Assembly (NCBI RefSeq): GCF_026745355.1
Contig: NC_079205.1
Location: forward strand, 36,869,545-36,933,544
DNA length: 64,000 nucleotides
Reading direction: 5' to 3'
Source: Beta vulgaris subsp. vulgaris
Taxonomy: Eukaryota > Streptophyta > Magnoliopsida > Caryophyllales > Amaranthaceae
Numbering within the stretch: the stretch's first letter is position 1; each line of letters begins with the position of its first letter. Of the stretch, positions 10,853-23,166 are shown piece by piece. The notes beneath the pieces were generated by a model. It did no database searches and had not been told where the DNA came from. It saw nothing but the letters and a program-made list of their open reading frames with translations. The translations under genes were made by a program, and so were the position numbers.

Positions 10853-13800
10853 GAAACTCGGCCGGAAGTGCGTAGCATCTCCTGGGTATGAACACTTTTG
10901 GGGAATTAGACGCTGAGAAATTGGGTGTGATTATGACTATTTGGGTCACTTGAGTTTAAAATTAGAAGTTTGACCTTTTGAGGAAATATTTGGAGATTGA
11001 AACGAGCTTAATTTTTGGGGCACTAGTCCAAGATATGAAACATTGAATGGAGATTATAAGGTCCTTGCCTAGATATGAAAAATTAGATGTTGAGTGATTC
11101 GTGGATTAATAACTAAAGGCATTAGGGACTTATGAATTATGAATAATATTTTGAGGCATGAGTGACTATATTTGGAGATCAAGTTAAAGAATATGTAATT
11201 TGGTGGTTACAATACTTCTGGGTGATAAAAAGGCGTCAGTCGTCTAAAAGAATTCGATTAAGGATTCTTTCAAGGTCAGTGTTATGGCATATTATGGGCA
11301 TTAATTCTTGGAGTAATATGATATTATATGATAATTTGGGTTGAATTACATGCACACGGTGATGTTGGGATTCGAAAAATATAGTGGGAATTAGGATTTC
11401 TACTTGAGAAGTTAGGAAGTTCAACCTGACATGAGATTTGAACTTTAAAAAGGTCGAAGTACGTCATTTTGTGATACAAACCTATATTCGATGTTATAGA
11501 TTGAAGAACGAAACTATGACTAGTGAAAGAAGCATTAACATAAGAAGTTAGATTGAGGAATAGAAATGTGCTACTGGAAAATGTGATAGCCACATGGGTA
11601 CAATTCGGGAGTCATCATTTAGAAGCCATGGGAAAAAGTAATTTGGGGAATTAAGTGCTAGAAACCTTAAATATTTTACTAAGACATGGATTTTTTGTGT
11701 TTTAAACTTCTATTCCGTGACAATGTTGATGTGATTATTGAGATAATGTAATGGATATATAAAAGAAAATGTTGTGATGAACAAAACCATTTGGGATTGA
11801 TAGAGTATTAGGTAATTAGGAACTTGAACGCTTGATAATTAAGGACTTGGTTAAAAATATGTTACATTGTGGAAAAATAAGTGATTAACTTTGGGGTTAT
11901 GATGATAATTATTGGCTGATATTAGGGACATACAAGTAAGAAATGGAAATTTGGAAGTATTAGTGAATAATTGGCTAGATGATATTGTTTTATAGATCAT
12001 AGACAATGTTTGATACTTAATACTTCCCACAAACTTAAGGCTAATGGTATTATCCCTATAGTAATCTTAGGAGTGACTTTATTATACGGAGGTTTTCGAA
12101 AAATTTTGGGGTTTTATAACTTAGAAATAAAGTGGTTTAAGATTTTTCTTTGAGGGATTAGAAGATAAACGCAGATTACTTCTGCAAATAAATTTGAGTT
12201 CAAATTTTGGATTACATTATGATGTTGGATGATTATTGTTAAGCATTTAGATTAGAACTAACTATGTTTCAAATTGATGGGTGAAGCATGAAAGTCGTAC
12301 TTTAAGGATAAGTATGGTATAAGGATGTTTTACTTGAAGAAGTTATAAACAAGCATTATTGGGATAAACCTATTTTGAGGATATCAGACAAGATGTTAGT
12401 GCTTGAATAGTAGATCATCAATCATGATGTTACAAATTACCTCATCATTATGGTTATTGAGATAATCTTGGAATGTGTGATAGAAAGTGCTTAAATTACC
12501 ATGATAGAAAGTAAGTACAAAATGTCGTTGACAAGTGGGTTTGTGATTACGTAATTAGATTATTGCACAATTAAGAATAAGATACTAGATAAAGAAGTGA
12601 TTCAGGAATACATTATGATGGCATCAATTTGAGGAAGCAACTCAATGAAGAATATATGGGAAATCGAGATTGAGAGGTTTTTAGTGTGATTATTATTGAA
12701 GGGATAAGGATAAATTTTGACTAATGTGTTATGCAATGATGTATATAGACAAGAAACGGTTAAGATTGGTGACTGAGAGAAAAAGAAAACAAGCTACTAC
12801 AGGAAAATTTTGAGTTAAAGTTTCTGTTGGGTTGGTGGATGAAGTATGAAATGGTGTATTATAAAGACATAATTTTGTGGTATATTATTAATTTGGATTA
12901 TGTGATTAATGAGGTCTGGAGACTCAATCGAGGGAGAAAATAATTATACCACATTGAAAAAGACGGTGTAAAATTTAATCTCCTCCTTATATAGTGTATG
13001 AACTCACTCCAGATTTAATACAAAATTTTGAAATATAGAGGTCAAAGGAAATATACCTATGTCTTTCGCAGAGGGCAATTTCTTTGGCAGCTTCATGTTA
13101 AGATCTTCCTAAAACATAACTTGTGGAAGAGAGTATATGTTAGTAGATGACTTTTCCGAAATACAATGAAAATAATATGTCAAATAAACGACTTGGTTAT
13201 GTAATGATGTGTGTATTTCTGGAAATAGTACAAGATATGTAGGTTAAGTTTGAGCAAAGGGCTCCGTCGTTGGCAGTGAGATTCTGATGAATGAAATTGT
13301 GATATGATATACTCAAAGAATGTGGAGCTCATTAAAAATTCATGACTAGTGTAGGAAAAGAGATTATAACTAATAACAAGTTTAGTAATAAATGGAAATT
13401 TGGGCTAAGGTTTTCTAAGTAGAATTGGTGGACCGTTGTATGATACTAGAGGTTATGCAAATAAAGTTTTGGGAATTCAATGTGCATTGTGACATTATTT
13501 TGGGGTTATGTAATTATTGAGTTGTGTAGACTTCATTGACGAAGAAGTTAATAATAACACAGTGGAAAAGTTGGTACAAGAACTTAAGCTTTATCTTATA
13601 TGATGCATCATTGATAGATGTTTTGTAATACGATGGTCAGAAGGAAGTTTTACCATATCATTTGTGGGAAACGGTCTATTTATCAGCTCATCAATAGTAA
13701 GGTGTTCCTAAATAGCTAAATAAAATGAAACTTATGAGTAAGAGATCTGTCAATGTTGATAGTTGACTTTTCATACGCGAAACAGTTGGAAGAATAACAT

Positions 13801-14519
13801 AAGTCGTATGTATTACAAAAGGCATGATGATTTGGTTTAAGTTTGTAATGCTTACCATGGGGTTCTATAATCTCGTGTGCAAACCTGAAAATGATATGAA
13901 CTGAGTGGATTGAGTTTCGCAAAAGTTCCTGTTATATGAGATATTTTTTAAGGTATTAATACCAGCGTATTAACATGTGTATTGTTAATTAGCCTCGAGA
14001 TAAAAGTTAAAGGTATGTTGTGATGTTATTAGCGTAACCTATGATAGTATGAACGAATTAGCATTACGGATTGACTTAGACAGGCCATAATGTATTTCAT
14101 GTGCGATGTTGCGAAAATAAGTCCTAGATGCGAGCCATATAATCAGACATGAACCTTTGCAACTATAAACGACTTGACCTATGAGGAGAAACCAATTGAA
14201 ATACTTGATCGTAAGGAAAAACAACTGAGAAGTAGGGTGATCCAAATGGTGAAGTTCTATAGGCTAACCACTTGACCTCTGAGGCTATGTGGGAAGTAGA
14301 GGAACAAATGAGAACGAAATACCCCTAACTTTTCTCTTAGGGTGATATGATTTTTTTGTAATGAATGCTCTAATTGAAAGTTATATGATACTGCATGATC
14401 TGAATGTTTATTTGATGAAACGATTTATGACATTGCTTATTACGCATATATCATATGGAATGAATTTTTATATGTATGTTTATTATCAATGATTTAGGTT
14501 CTAACTGAGCTCCAGTTTC
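10853..14519 (+). other. Internal region of LARD-like element, no coding capacity seen
   Basis: This is 3.7 kb of AT-rich sequence that looks poor in C on the plus strand by eye. No gag, protease, RT, RNase H or integrase motif was recognised in any frame, and stops are frequent. Confidence 0.7.
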
Positions 14520-14534
14520 GAGGACGAAACTTTT

Positions 14535-14550
14535 TCTAAGAGGGGAAGGA
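14535..14550 (+). other. Polypurine tract
   Basis: An AAGAGGGGAAGGA run sits directly against the right LTR start, the place expected for plus-strand priming. The same run at 8113-8125 abuts the left LTR. Confidence 0.8.
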
Positions 14551-17246
14551 TGTAATACCCCAAGTTTTACTTTTAATTAATTAATAACTAATCTTAATGA
14601 TTAAACTAATAGTGAACTAATTTTAGTAAATAAAAATTTCTAAGTTAATTTCTAAGATATGTTGTTTAATAATTTTAGGATAACAAAGTTCATAAATTAA
14701 AATCCTAAGTCTTAGCATCAATCTTGTAAATGATGTAAGACTTAAGGTTAGCAAAAATTCTGATGGACCCAATGCCCAATGACCAAATCCTTTGAAGCCC
14801 AAACAAAACAAAAAGGCCTAGTATTTATCTCTCCCAAAATCAGAAAATAAAACAAAAATTAAAAGAAAAGCAATAACTCCATCTTCTTCCTCCTCCATAC
14901 GTGGAAGGACAAGAATGGAGATTTCTAAACAAAGTCAAAAACCATCTCAGTAAACTTAATTGAGTTTTCACTCTCTCAACCACCCTTAATCCACTGGTTT
15001 TCTCAAAACCCCTGAATTTAGCCACTTGTTTCTTGAATGGTTTTGGTAATTTAAAATTCTGAAATTCATCTACTGAGATGGAGATTTCTCTATAAATAGG
15101 GAAGAATGATTGTGTTTTTGACATCACAAAATCAACAACAATAATTCAGAAATTTACATCAACTAAAAGAATTTGGAACAAAAGTTTTTCAAATCTTTCA
15201 ACTCCTCTATTCTTCTGTTTCGGCCACCACTTCAACCACAACGGTACCACCACCCATCATCAATCTGCCTTTATGCTGCCGTCGAGCAGGCATAGCCGCC
15301 GCCGACCAACCGCCCCAGTCCCCTCTCCCGTCTCGCGCACTCCGTCGTCGCCTTCGAACCCTTGCACGCCCATTCTCTCTCCTCCTTTCTCCACCCATTA
15401 TTCGCTACTATTGTGCCTAGTACACGCGCGTACTGCACTGAAAATCGCCGCCGTGGGTCCGCGCTGCTCGTCGTCGACAACCGAGCCTCGCCGGATTTCT
15501 GCCGGAGCTCCATTCCTCTTGCTGCGACGCCGAGCCACGTTTCTCTCCTGCGTGTGTGTGTGTTTTCTTGGGGTGAGTTTACTGCTTTGTTTTTTTTTTT
15601 AAAAAATGTGACTTTGTATACTAAATTCACTAAACCCTTGTTGTTAAATAATGTAAGAGTAGTGGAAGCTTATAACAAAGTTAAGTCATTAATAAATTAT
15701 AGTTATCTATGTTTACAAACATAGCTATAGTTAGTTTATGATAAACATATGCTTCAAACCCCAAATATTAAGTTACAACAGTCTAGTATATATATTCTTA
15801 ATTTAGTTTAAAAGTCTAACACTTATATTTTAATAATAACTCACTTGTATGAGTACAACTCTTAAATTCTAGCTTTATAACATGTAATATGACTAAATTA
15901 TGGATAATGCTTTTAATTTGATTTCTAAGTAATATTTATCGATTACATAGAATAGTGTAAAGGTTGTGGATAAACTATTATAACATAACATATTATGTAA
16001 TCGTAAAATAAGTTAGACTTTATAACTTATATAAACAATAGTATAAACTAGAATCATACTTAAAGAACACTTATATTAATGTTCTATTAATTTCTAACTT
16101 ATAAAAATACTCGTTTTGAAACTTAAAAAGAACTCGTTCCTCGGAGCTCAGTAAGGACGATATCCAGGACATAAGAAGAGGATTATTATTATTACTCTGC
16201 AATCAAGGTAACACCTACTGCTAGTACCCGCAATTCCCTTTAAATGTTTTTATGAACATGAGAACAATGTGATTTAGTGAAAGTTTATCAAAATGTTTAT
16301 TCTTGAGTTGCGGGATGATTACTATGATTTATTTGTAAGTACATTTTATGAGTTTTATGAACTGGATGGATTATCATGAGCTATGGTTTATGAAAAGATG
16401 ATATGAAATGATTTTTGCTACCTAAATCATTAAGGTAGAGCTGAGATGAAAGATTGATGATTATCACCTATGAATAATAAATATTTTGAAACATGATAAC
16501 GTAAAGTGAAAGAACTGGTTTGCTGAGCTGATTGGCGGTCGTATACGTACCGAGCTGTTTACTGGGGCACTGACGCGTTACTGTTATTAGGGCACAAGCC
16601 CGTTACTGGTGTAGGGTAATGCCCGGGACACAGGTTCTTGCACAGTGGTGCATACACATGGCTGGGAGACGTCCCAGAGCTGACTGATTTTGCAGCAACC
16701 AGAGTAAAAATGTATAAAAGGATCAATGGATTATAAAGGTGAAGTTGAATAAATGTTATTTTGACAAATGTTTGAATTATTCTTTCTCCCTGTTTGCAAA
16801 TAAAATGAGTTGAAATGAATTTACGTTGTTGGGGTAGTTTGTTACTGAGCCTCGGCTCATAACGTTTTGCTTTTATGTTTTAGGTATGGTCAGACAGTTG
16901 AAAGATCGTTGGTAAAACGGATTTTTGCTAATGAGTGTTAAAGAATCTAGTATGGCACTAATAGTAAGGGTTCGTAAGCTCAAGCTAGAAGCACTGCAAG
17001 AGAGAGAGTTTAGGATGGATCTCGTGTATCGATGCTGTTGTCTGTATTTTATATCTTATGAGCTAGGAAGATTATATTATTATTATGGCTAATATTGGTG
17101 AGTTTTAAGAATTATATTCTCTAAGACTATTTAAGCCAATTATTATATTTGTGGGCCCATAACCCACAGGTTTAATTTTTTTAGTTTACGCTACCAATTA
17201 TAAGTTTATGTGTTTAAATGCGGTTATTAATTTTTGGGGCGTGACA
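14551..17246 (+). repeat. Right LTR of the LARD-like element
   Basis: It begins TGTAATACCCC and ends GGGGCGTGACA and is a near copy of 8126-10836. Differences are mostly scattered substitutions, except for a cluster of one-base deletions in about 15714-15990. A TATAAATA box is at 15091-15098 and the GC-rich leader at about 15280-15550. Confidence 0.9.
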
Positions 17247-17582
17247 TCAAATTTTTCATAATGTACAAGTTTTAGCAAGATTAAAATTTTTTGTACATAG
17301 TCTCAATAGTCTCAAACTTTATACAAAAATTATGTTTTCGTAATTTAAATGAAATTGTAATTTCAAATTACATGTAACAATTTAAATTTGAAAACTTTCT
17401 ATCATAGGATGGTGAAAAGTTGGATATTTTTTCTACTAGCTTTTTAAGCACGCGATGCGTGCAAAGATAATTTTTTCATTGTGATATTTCGTAATGTGGA
17501 GTAGCTAGTTTTATGCACGCAATACATGCATCGACAGTTCATTATAATAGTTTCAGTTGATAGTTTTTTCAATAAAGACTAT
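17247..17582. other. Short AT-rich spacer with Helitron-like tail
   Basis: There is no gene. It lies between the LARD-like element and the next solo LTR and contains the Helitron-type 3' end listed next. A second weaker CTAG-plus-palindrome lies at about 17505-17533. Confidence 0.5.
17436..17462 (-). mobile_element. Helitron 3' terminus (minus strand)
   Basis: Read on the minus strand, a GCACGCATCGCGTGC hairpin (17448-17462) is followed by an A/T-rich spacer and CTAG (17436-17439), then a T. This is the standard Helitron 3' end. The 5' TC end was not located to the right, so the element's extent is unknown and it may be disrupted by the solo LTR at 17583. Confidence 0.6.
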
Positions 17583-17997
17583 TGTAATACCCCGAACCTT
17601 AAACTCGAATTATTAATTACTAATTATGTTTATTAGCGTAATTACGTTCTAATTTTCTTTAAAACGATTATGGTTAAGATTATTTTCTAAAGTAAACATA
17701 TTTACCGTAGTATTACAAAAAGTATATTTATTATGATAAATGATTTTATTTACAATATAGTCATGAATTTAATAGTTAGATAAAATACAAAGCTAAAACA
17801 TTTGAAAGTAGCAAAGTTGACAAGAGAAATTAAAACAAAAAAATAGAAAAAAATAGGAGGAAACCCCCTAAGGAGAACCGTGGTCAACCGACCACCACCT
17901 CTCCCTACTCCTCTCTTTGTTCCCTACTCCAACCTCCCCTATGGTGAAGCACCACTCATCCTCTACCACTTTCATTTCTTGTCTCCAGAAATCTGCC

Positions 17998-18004
17998 TAT
18001 AAAG
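17998..18004 (+). promoter_or_regulatory. LTR promoter TATA box
   Basis: TATAAAG sits ahead of the GC-rich leader, equivalent to the TATA boxes at 8667 and 15091. Confidence 0.5.
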
Positions 18005-19857
18005 TACACAGAGGAACCAAGCTTTAAAATCAGAAATTCAAACCACAAAAATATCACAAAATCTCTTCTTCTCTCACTCCTCTTCTCGGCAACACCGAGT
18101 CACCACCAATGTGCGGTGCACCTTCTGCGCACCACCACCCTTTCACCGGTGAAATCACGTCAGCCCTCACCGGAGCTGCGGCGACCCACGTCGCACCTGC
18201 AGCCGTCGCTGCTCTCTCTCTCTCTCCTCTTCCCTTCGCTCACTCCTCTACGCGCTGCTACTGCTCGTGCTTTCCGCCGCTGCAGGAGTTTCGAGGACCG
18301 ATGCAGACCTTTCGTGATGTCAACTCTTTCCGCCGCATGCGCTGCTCGCCAGAGTTTGCCGACGTCCTGCCCTGCCTTGTTCGTCCCTGCTCCAAGTGAG
18401 CAAAGGTACTACACCTTTTGTTGTTGTTTTCCCTCTAAGAATCTGGTTTCAAGTTTTATAATGCAATCCCAATTACTACCTTTTGTTAATTAATCTAAGT
18501 TGGGCCTAAAATCTGATTTACGTTAGGTAAACCAACTCTATTCAATTGTTGCATGTATACTTTTTGGGCTCAAATCTAATTTTTTTTATAATGTTAATTG
18601 AGCCACTTAGTTAATTTTTGGGCTTTAGAGTTTAACTAAAACTAATTTGCCTAATTGAACTACCTAACTCGTTTTATCCTTTGGCTTGTTGGGCTAATGA
18701 AAGACTAAATTGATTTAATTAGTTTTAATTAAGATACTTAATGTAATTCTTTTAATTGGGTTACTTTATTCTTATGATTAAGTTATGTTATACTAAATAT
18801 TTTTAGTATAGGAAATGGTTATAAATGGTTTATGTTAGATAATTTTCATCAATCAATGTTGATGGCATTTTAACAACAAATAATTAAGGAATTGAAATGT
18901 GATGTGCTCGTGAGAGGCAATATATCTTTCTTGATCTTAATGTTGTTAGAAAATGGCATACCTTATAAACGGATCAATATATTAATGACGTTATGTTCTT
19001 GGTTTTGATTATGCTATTTATGAAAGCTATTTGATATTGTTGCCGGTGGTAGTTTATTGAATTGTGGGAATATGTCATACATAATATAAGATAAGAATTC
19101 TAATTAGGGATTATAAGTTTGTTAAGGTCATTGTTAACGATGATATTGGAGATAGTATGACTTCTATTTGCAATGGATCTTGGAATATGCAATGTTACTA
19201 TGACTTGTGCTCATGGAATTCCGATTGTGCCAATGTATGCTTATGGTTTTCGAAATGATATGAAAGTATGATGACATATGTGCTATGTATGCTAGAAAGT
19301 ATTTAAAATTATAAGATATCCTTACACATTTTCGAATTATGCAAAAGTATATGTTAAGATCACTTTGAAACGAACTGAAAGTATAGGAAGTATGACTCTA
19401 ATATGAAATAGTTGCTATGTAAATGATGTTTATAAAATGATTTTAGGCTATGTGGTATGATGATCATAATGTTATGAAAATACGATTGTGATTACTTTTC
19501 ATAATTATGATTATGAGTATGATTATGATGAGTAATTATGGTATTTCGCACTATGATGTTGATGTGTGGATTGTGGAATGTGAAAGGTTTTATGAATATG
19601 ATGATTTTCGAAGAAATGAAATGACTTTGATGTTTATGAAAATATGAGTATGATAATGCTATGATGTTAACGATGTTTCATGATTATGATTACAATGATG
19701 TCATGTAATATGGATATGTAAAAGTAACGAAACATGATAAAGTAAAGTGGAAGATGGTTCTTGGCAAGTATGTGGGCATCGAAAGTGTCACCTATGATTT
19801 GGTCGATAATATTTGGACACCGAAAGTGTCATCTATGTGTTTGGGGAGACGTCCCTA

Positions 19858-19927
19858 TATGTGATACAAGTCGAGTTACTATATGTGATACTCGCCGAGT
19901 TACTATTTGTGATACTTGCCAAGTTAC
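19858..19927 (+). repeat. Short tandem repeat inside the solo LTR
   Basis: Three imperfect units of about 27 bp with the core GTGATACTCGCCGAGTTACT. The related phrase GAAAGTGTCA recurs just upstream at 19780-19830. Confidence 0.7.
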
Positions 19928-20542
19928 CAATGTAGATAAGTAAGATGGAAAGATAAGGATAAAACTTATGATATGATATGATATGATATATGTGATGTTT
20001 TATATGTGCCCATACGCATGAATACGAGTATATGATACTGATTACATGATATGATTATATGACCTGATTATGTTTTACAATGTTTATGGGGCATGATGAG
20101 ATATACTAGGAACGATGATGTTATGACTCGTGAAACCTGGTTATCATGATTTATGGGTGTTCTTCAGAAATATGAATATGTGCAAGTTTGTAAAGGTGGA
20201 TGGTTCTGCTGGCTTGGCATTATGAGCTGAACTGGCAAATGGGTAAGTTACAGGTGGAGGAATTATGTTACGATATACGAATGTACACGGACCAAAATGG
20301 TCATATGATAAAGTTAATGTTATGTCCAAAACTTGTACTTGCCAATGAACTATGATCATGCAAATGTTCCTTGTCAGCAGACTATTCAACGATGACGTTT
20401 TTTGATAGTATTTCCGAACAATCACCAATGCAATGTATGGTTTATGATACCCTTCTTTATGTTAAACACATGCTCTCGCCTGTTATATAAAATGTGGCCA
20501 TTAATTAAGCTACAATATGAGGTACGGTATTGATTATAGTAA

Positions 20543-20946
20543 GGGCCTGTTCTCTTCGGCATAAAACAGCTGAACTGAACTGAACTGAACTGAACTGAAC
20601 TGAACTGAACTGAATTGAACTGAACTGAACTGAACTGAACTGAACTGAACTGAATTGAACTGAATTGAACTGAACTGATCTGAACTGAACTGATCTGAAT
20701 TGAACTGAATTGAACTGAACTGAACTGAACTGAAATGAATAGTGATATGTGAGAGTAAAAGTATTGTCAAGAGCTGAACTGAACTGAACTGAAATGGTCT
20801 GAACTGAACTGAACTGATCTGAATTGAACTGAACTGAACTGAACTAAACTGAATTGAACTGAACTGAACTGAACTGAACTGAACTGAACTGAACCGAACT
20901 GAACCGAACTGAACTGAACTGAAAATAAGCTGGGGAGAACAGGCCC
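20543..20946. mobile_element. Tourist/PIF-Harbinger MITE with CTGAA repeats, copy 1
   Basis: Terminal inverted repeats GGGCCTGTTCTC...GAGAACAGGCCC are flanked by TAA on each side (20540-20542 and 20947-20949), the 3-bp target typical of PIF/Harbinger. Between the ends are two long arrays of the pentamer CTGAA with variants (CTGAT, TTGAA, CCGAA), separated by a unique core of about 45 bp (about 20730-20775). It is 404 bp long and has no coding sequence. A second copy lies at 32519-32740. Confidence 0.88.
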
Positions 20947-22168
20947 TAAGTTATATGTGTTGTTATGAGTTGCTTGTAAAACATCAAAGCAATAAAGTTG
21001 TAGAACATTATCATGTTATCTTAAATTCCTGATAAGGAGTCGATATATGAAAGTATCATAATTAAACGAACTAAATACTTATAGAAAGGATTAAGGATAG
21101 TTATGTGACTCTTCCATGCTAAGCTTGGTTATAGTGTAGAAGTTGTAACAATTAAAAGATGAATGAATGAAAGAATAAAGATATATTAAGTTGTGCATCA
21201 ATGTTAATGTTGCCATGTGGTTGTAATATGGTTATGAACGATGTGAACATGATGATGATTATGTGGGAGTTATAGACACCAAAACATGTGTTAAGAATGT
21301 TTTATGGGTTAGTACTCAGCGTTGTACTAATATGCGCCAAATGTTTTGTTTTGTCACTACTGTGGCCTGTCACTTGGTGGGTGGCAGTGTTACAATGGTT
21401 TCAGGTTGGAATTATGGAGCACCTCTTCTAAGGTATAGAAGCAGTCACATGCTAAGAGTTCGACTATGTTGGTTTTATGTTTCTTTTGAGGCGAGGACGT
21501 TCCACTTTGTATTAGATAATAGTTAATGAGTTAGTTTTATTTCTAGTGCTGCATGAGAATATTGCTCCTGATTCACTTTAGTTGTAGTCCGTGGAAGCGT
21601 TGAGTTAAGGATTTGGGAATATTTTATTTGTAACAGGTTTCTCAAGCATCTTTCCCATTTTGGGTTGTCCAATTACAAAGGAGACTCTGCCGAAATTTCT
21701 AGAGGATATAAATCTATTTTTACGTATTTCAATAAGGAGTGGCAAATCAAAGTAATATCCACGTAAGTTAATGTTAAATGTTGCCTTGTATTTTCCCTTA
21801 GTGGAAGGTACGGCGGTAACGCGCCGACTAAGTTAAGGTTTTTCGCTGCTAATCTTGATTAGTTAGCTTAATAAGGATGTATGAAAGTCGGGGCGTTACA
21901 ACTATGTTTTGTCCAACTTGTTAAAAGATATTTTTAGCAAAAATAAGTTAATTAAGTTCTTGATCTAACCTTATTATCCTCTATGTAATTGACTTACACA
22001 AATTGAAATTACATAAACCCATTAAATTGATCATTTTTTTTACATGACTATAATGTTGTAAAAGTATATTGCTGATAATTTATTTTGGCAATTTTTCCTT
22101 TTGTGAAAGATTTTGATATTTTTAAATGAATTTGTTATCTTTAAACTTTTTAGCCTTTCCTTTTTTTA

Positions 22169-23166
22169 GGAAAAATTGTCACAAATAAGTCAACCTTTAG
22201 GTCGTCTGCTAAAAATAAGTCAATCTTTTGATTATTCCTGAATAAGTCTAACTTTGGTAACATACTGTTTTAAACAAGTTAGGACCGTTTGATAACCTAA
22301 AGAATAGGTAAATGGGACGCGTGTTCTATAGTAATTGGTTCTTTAAACAATTTTAAAAAAATTGTAAAAATAAAAAAATCCAAAGCAACAACTGCACGTA
22401 GAGCTCCCTCTTCCTTCACCTCCATGTCTTTCCTCAACCCTCCCTTGCCATGCTCTGGCACCCCCCTCCCCTTCCTCTTCCCGCCAACACCAAAACACCA
22501 ACAACTGCCAAAACCTTCTCAAAAGATCCACCAATCTCTCCTTTTCTCCACTCTCAATCAACTACAAAATCAACTAACCAAATAAATTCTGATTCCCTCC
22601 TATAGATGGGTCAAGTGAATAGGAGAAGCAGAGGTGTTGGGCCCAGAGAAGGTGGGCTTTGATTTGGGTCGCGTTTGGGGGTGGGTTATCGGGGAATTTT
22701 CGAGTTGTTGTGGTGGTGGATTTTTTTTTTGGAGGGTATGCATTGCAGCAGTTTGAGTGTCTTCGGGTTTCATTGGTTTGGTGGTGGGTTTGGGTTTCAG
22801 TGGCTTGTTGGTGGGTTCCGGAGGTGCTGTGGTGGTTTCGGGTAAGGTTTGGTAGTGTGGTGGTGGTTTCGGGTGAGGTTTGGTAGTGTGGTGGTGGTTT
22901 CATGTAGGGTTTGGTCGCGGCGTGGTCGACTCGGGTAGCCGGGTGTGATTTGGTGGTGGAGGTGAGGTGGTTTCGTGTGTGGTTGGATGTTTGTAGAATC
23001 TTGGAGGGGAAGAGAGAGAAGAGGGTGGCAGCCATGGAAAGGAAGGGAGAAAGGAGGAGAGAGAAAAAAAACTAAAAAAAAAATCAAATTCTTTTACTAG
23101 TAGAACAGGTCACAAGTAATTTAAAGCGGATGGGTTAAATGTTGACTTATTTATGACAATTTTTCC
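22169..23166. mobile_element. Mutator-like non-autonomous element
   Basis: The ends are imperfect inverted repeats of about 28 bp beginning GGAAAAATTGTCACAAATAA (left) and, inverted, GGAAAAATTGTCATAAATAA (right). The target duplication cannot be resolved because both flanks are T runs. The interior is unusual: a G/T-rich plus strand (22640-23030) with a three-unit repeat of about 31-33 bp (22828-22917). It stays open on both strands, giving a His/Thr/Pro-rich minus frame at 22574-23035 with no domain. Mutator-like is chosen from the end style; another foldback class is possible. Confidence 0.6.

Larger units (their letters stand above)
8095..17246 (+). mobile_element. Large coding-free LTR retrotransposon (LARD-like), with extra PPT end on the left
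   Basis: Two near-identical 2.7-kb LTRs (8126-10836 and 14551-17246) flank a 3.7-kb internal region that starts with a primer-binding site complementary to initiator tRNA-Met and ends in a polypurine tract. No gag or pol motif is seen inside, so the element would need proteins from an autonomous relative. Unusually, the left LTR is preceded by 31 bp (8095-8125) identical to the 31 bp ahead of the right LTR (14520-14550), that is, the internal 3' end including the polypurine tract. No target duplication joins the outer ends. This fits the remainder of an LTR-internal-LTR-internal-LTR array that lost its left part. Confidence 0.85.
17583..21900 (+). mobile_element. Very long solo LTR (about 3.9 kb plus a nested MITE)
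   Basis: It starts TGTAATACCCCGAACC and ends TCGGGGCGTTACA, with ACTAT on both sides (17578-17582 and 21901-21905). A TATAAAG box at 17998-18004 is followed by a C/T-rich then GC-rich leader (about 18060-18400), the same layout as in the LARD-like LTRs. A Tourist-type MITE (20543-20946) is nested inside. Subtracting it leaves about 3.9 kb, exceptionally long for one LTR. Internal sequence and partner LTR are absent, so it is a solo LTR left by recombination. Open frames at 18109-18493 lie in the GC-rich leader and show no domain. Confidence 0.85.

Noticed and set aside
20534..20770. 78-codon minus frame of FSSVQ repeats
   Set aside because: It is the translated CTGAA repeat of a MITE, not a gene.
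22574..23087. 153-codon and 96-codon minus frames rich in His, Thr and Pro
   Set aside because: Low-complexity translation of the Mutator-like element interior, open in several frames on both strands.
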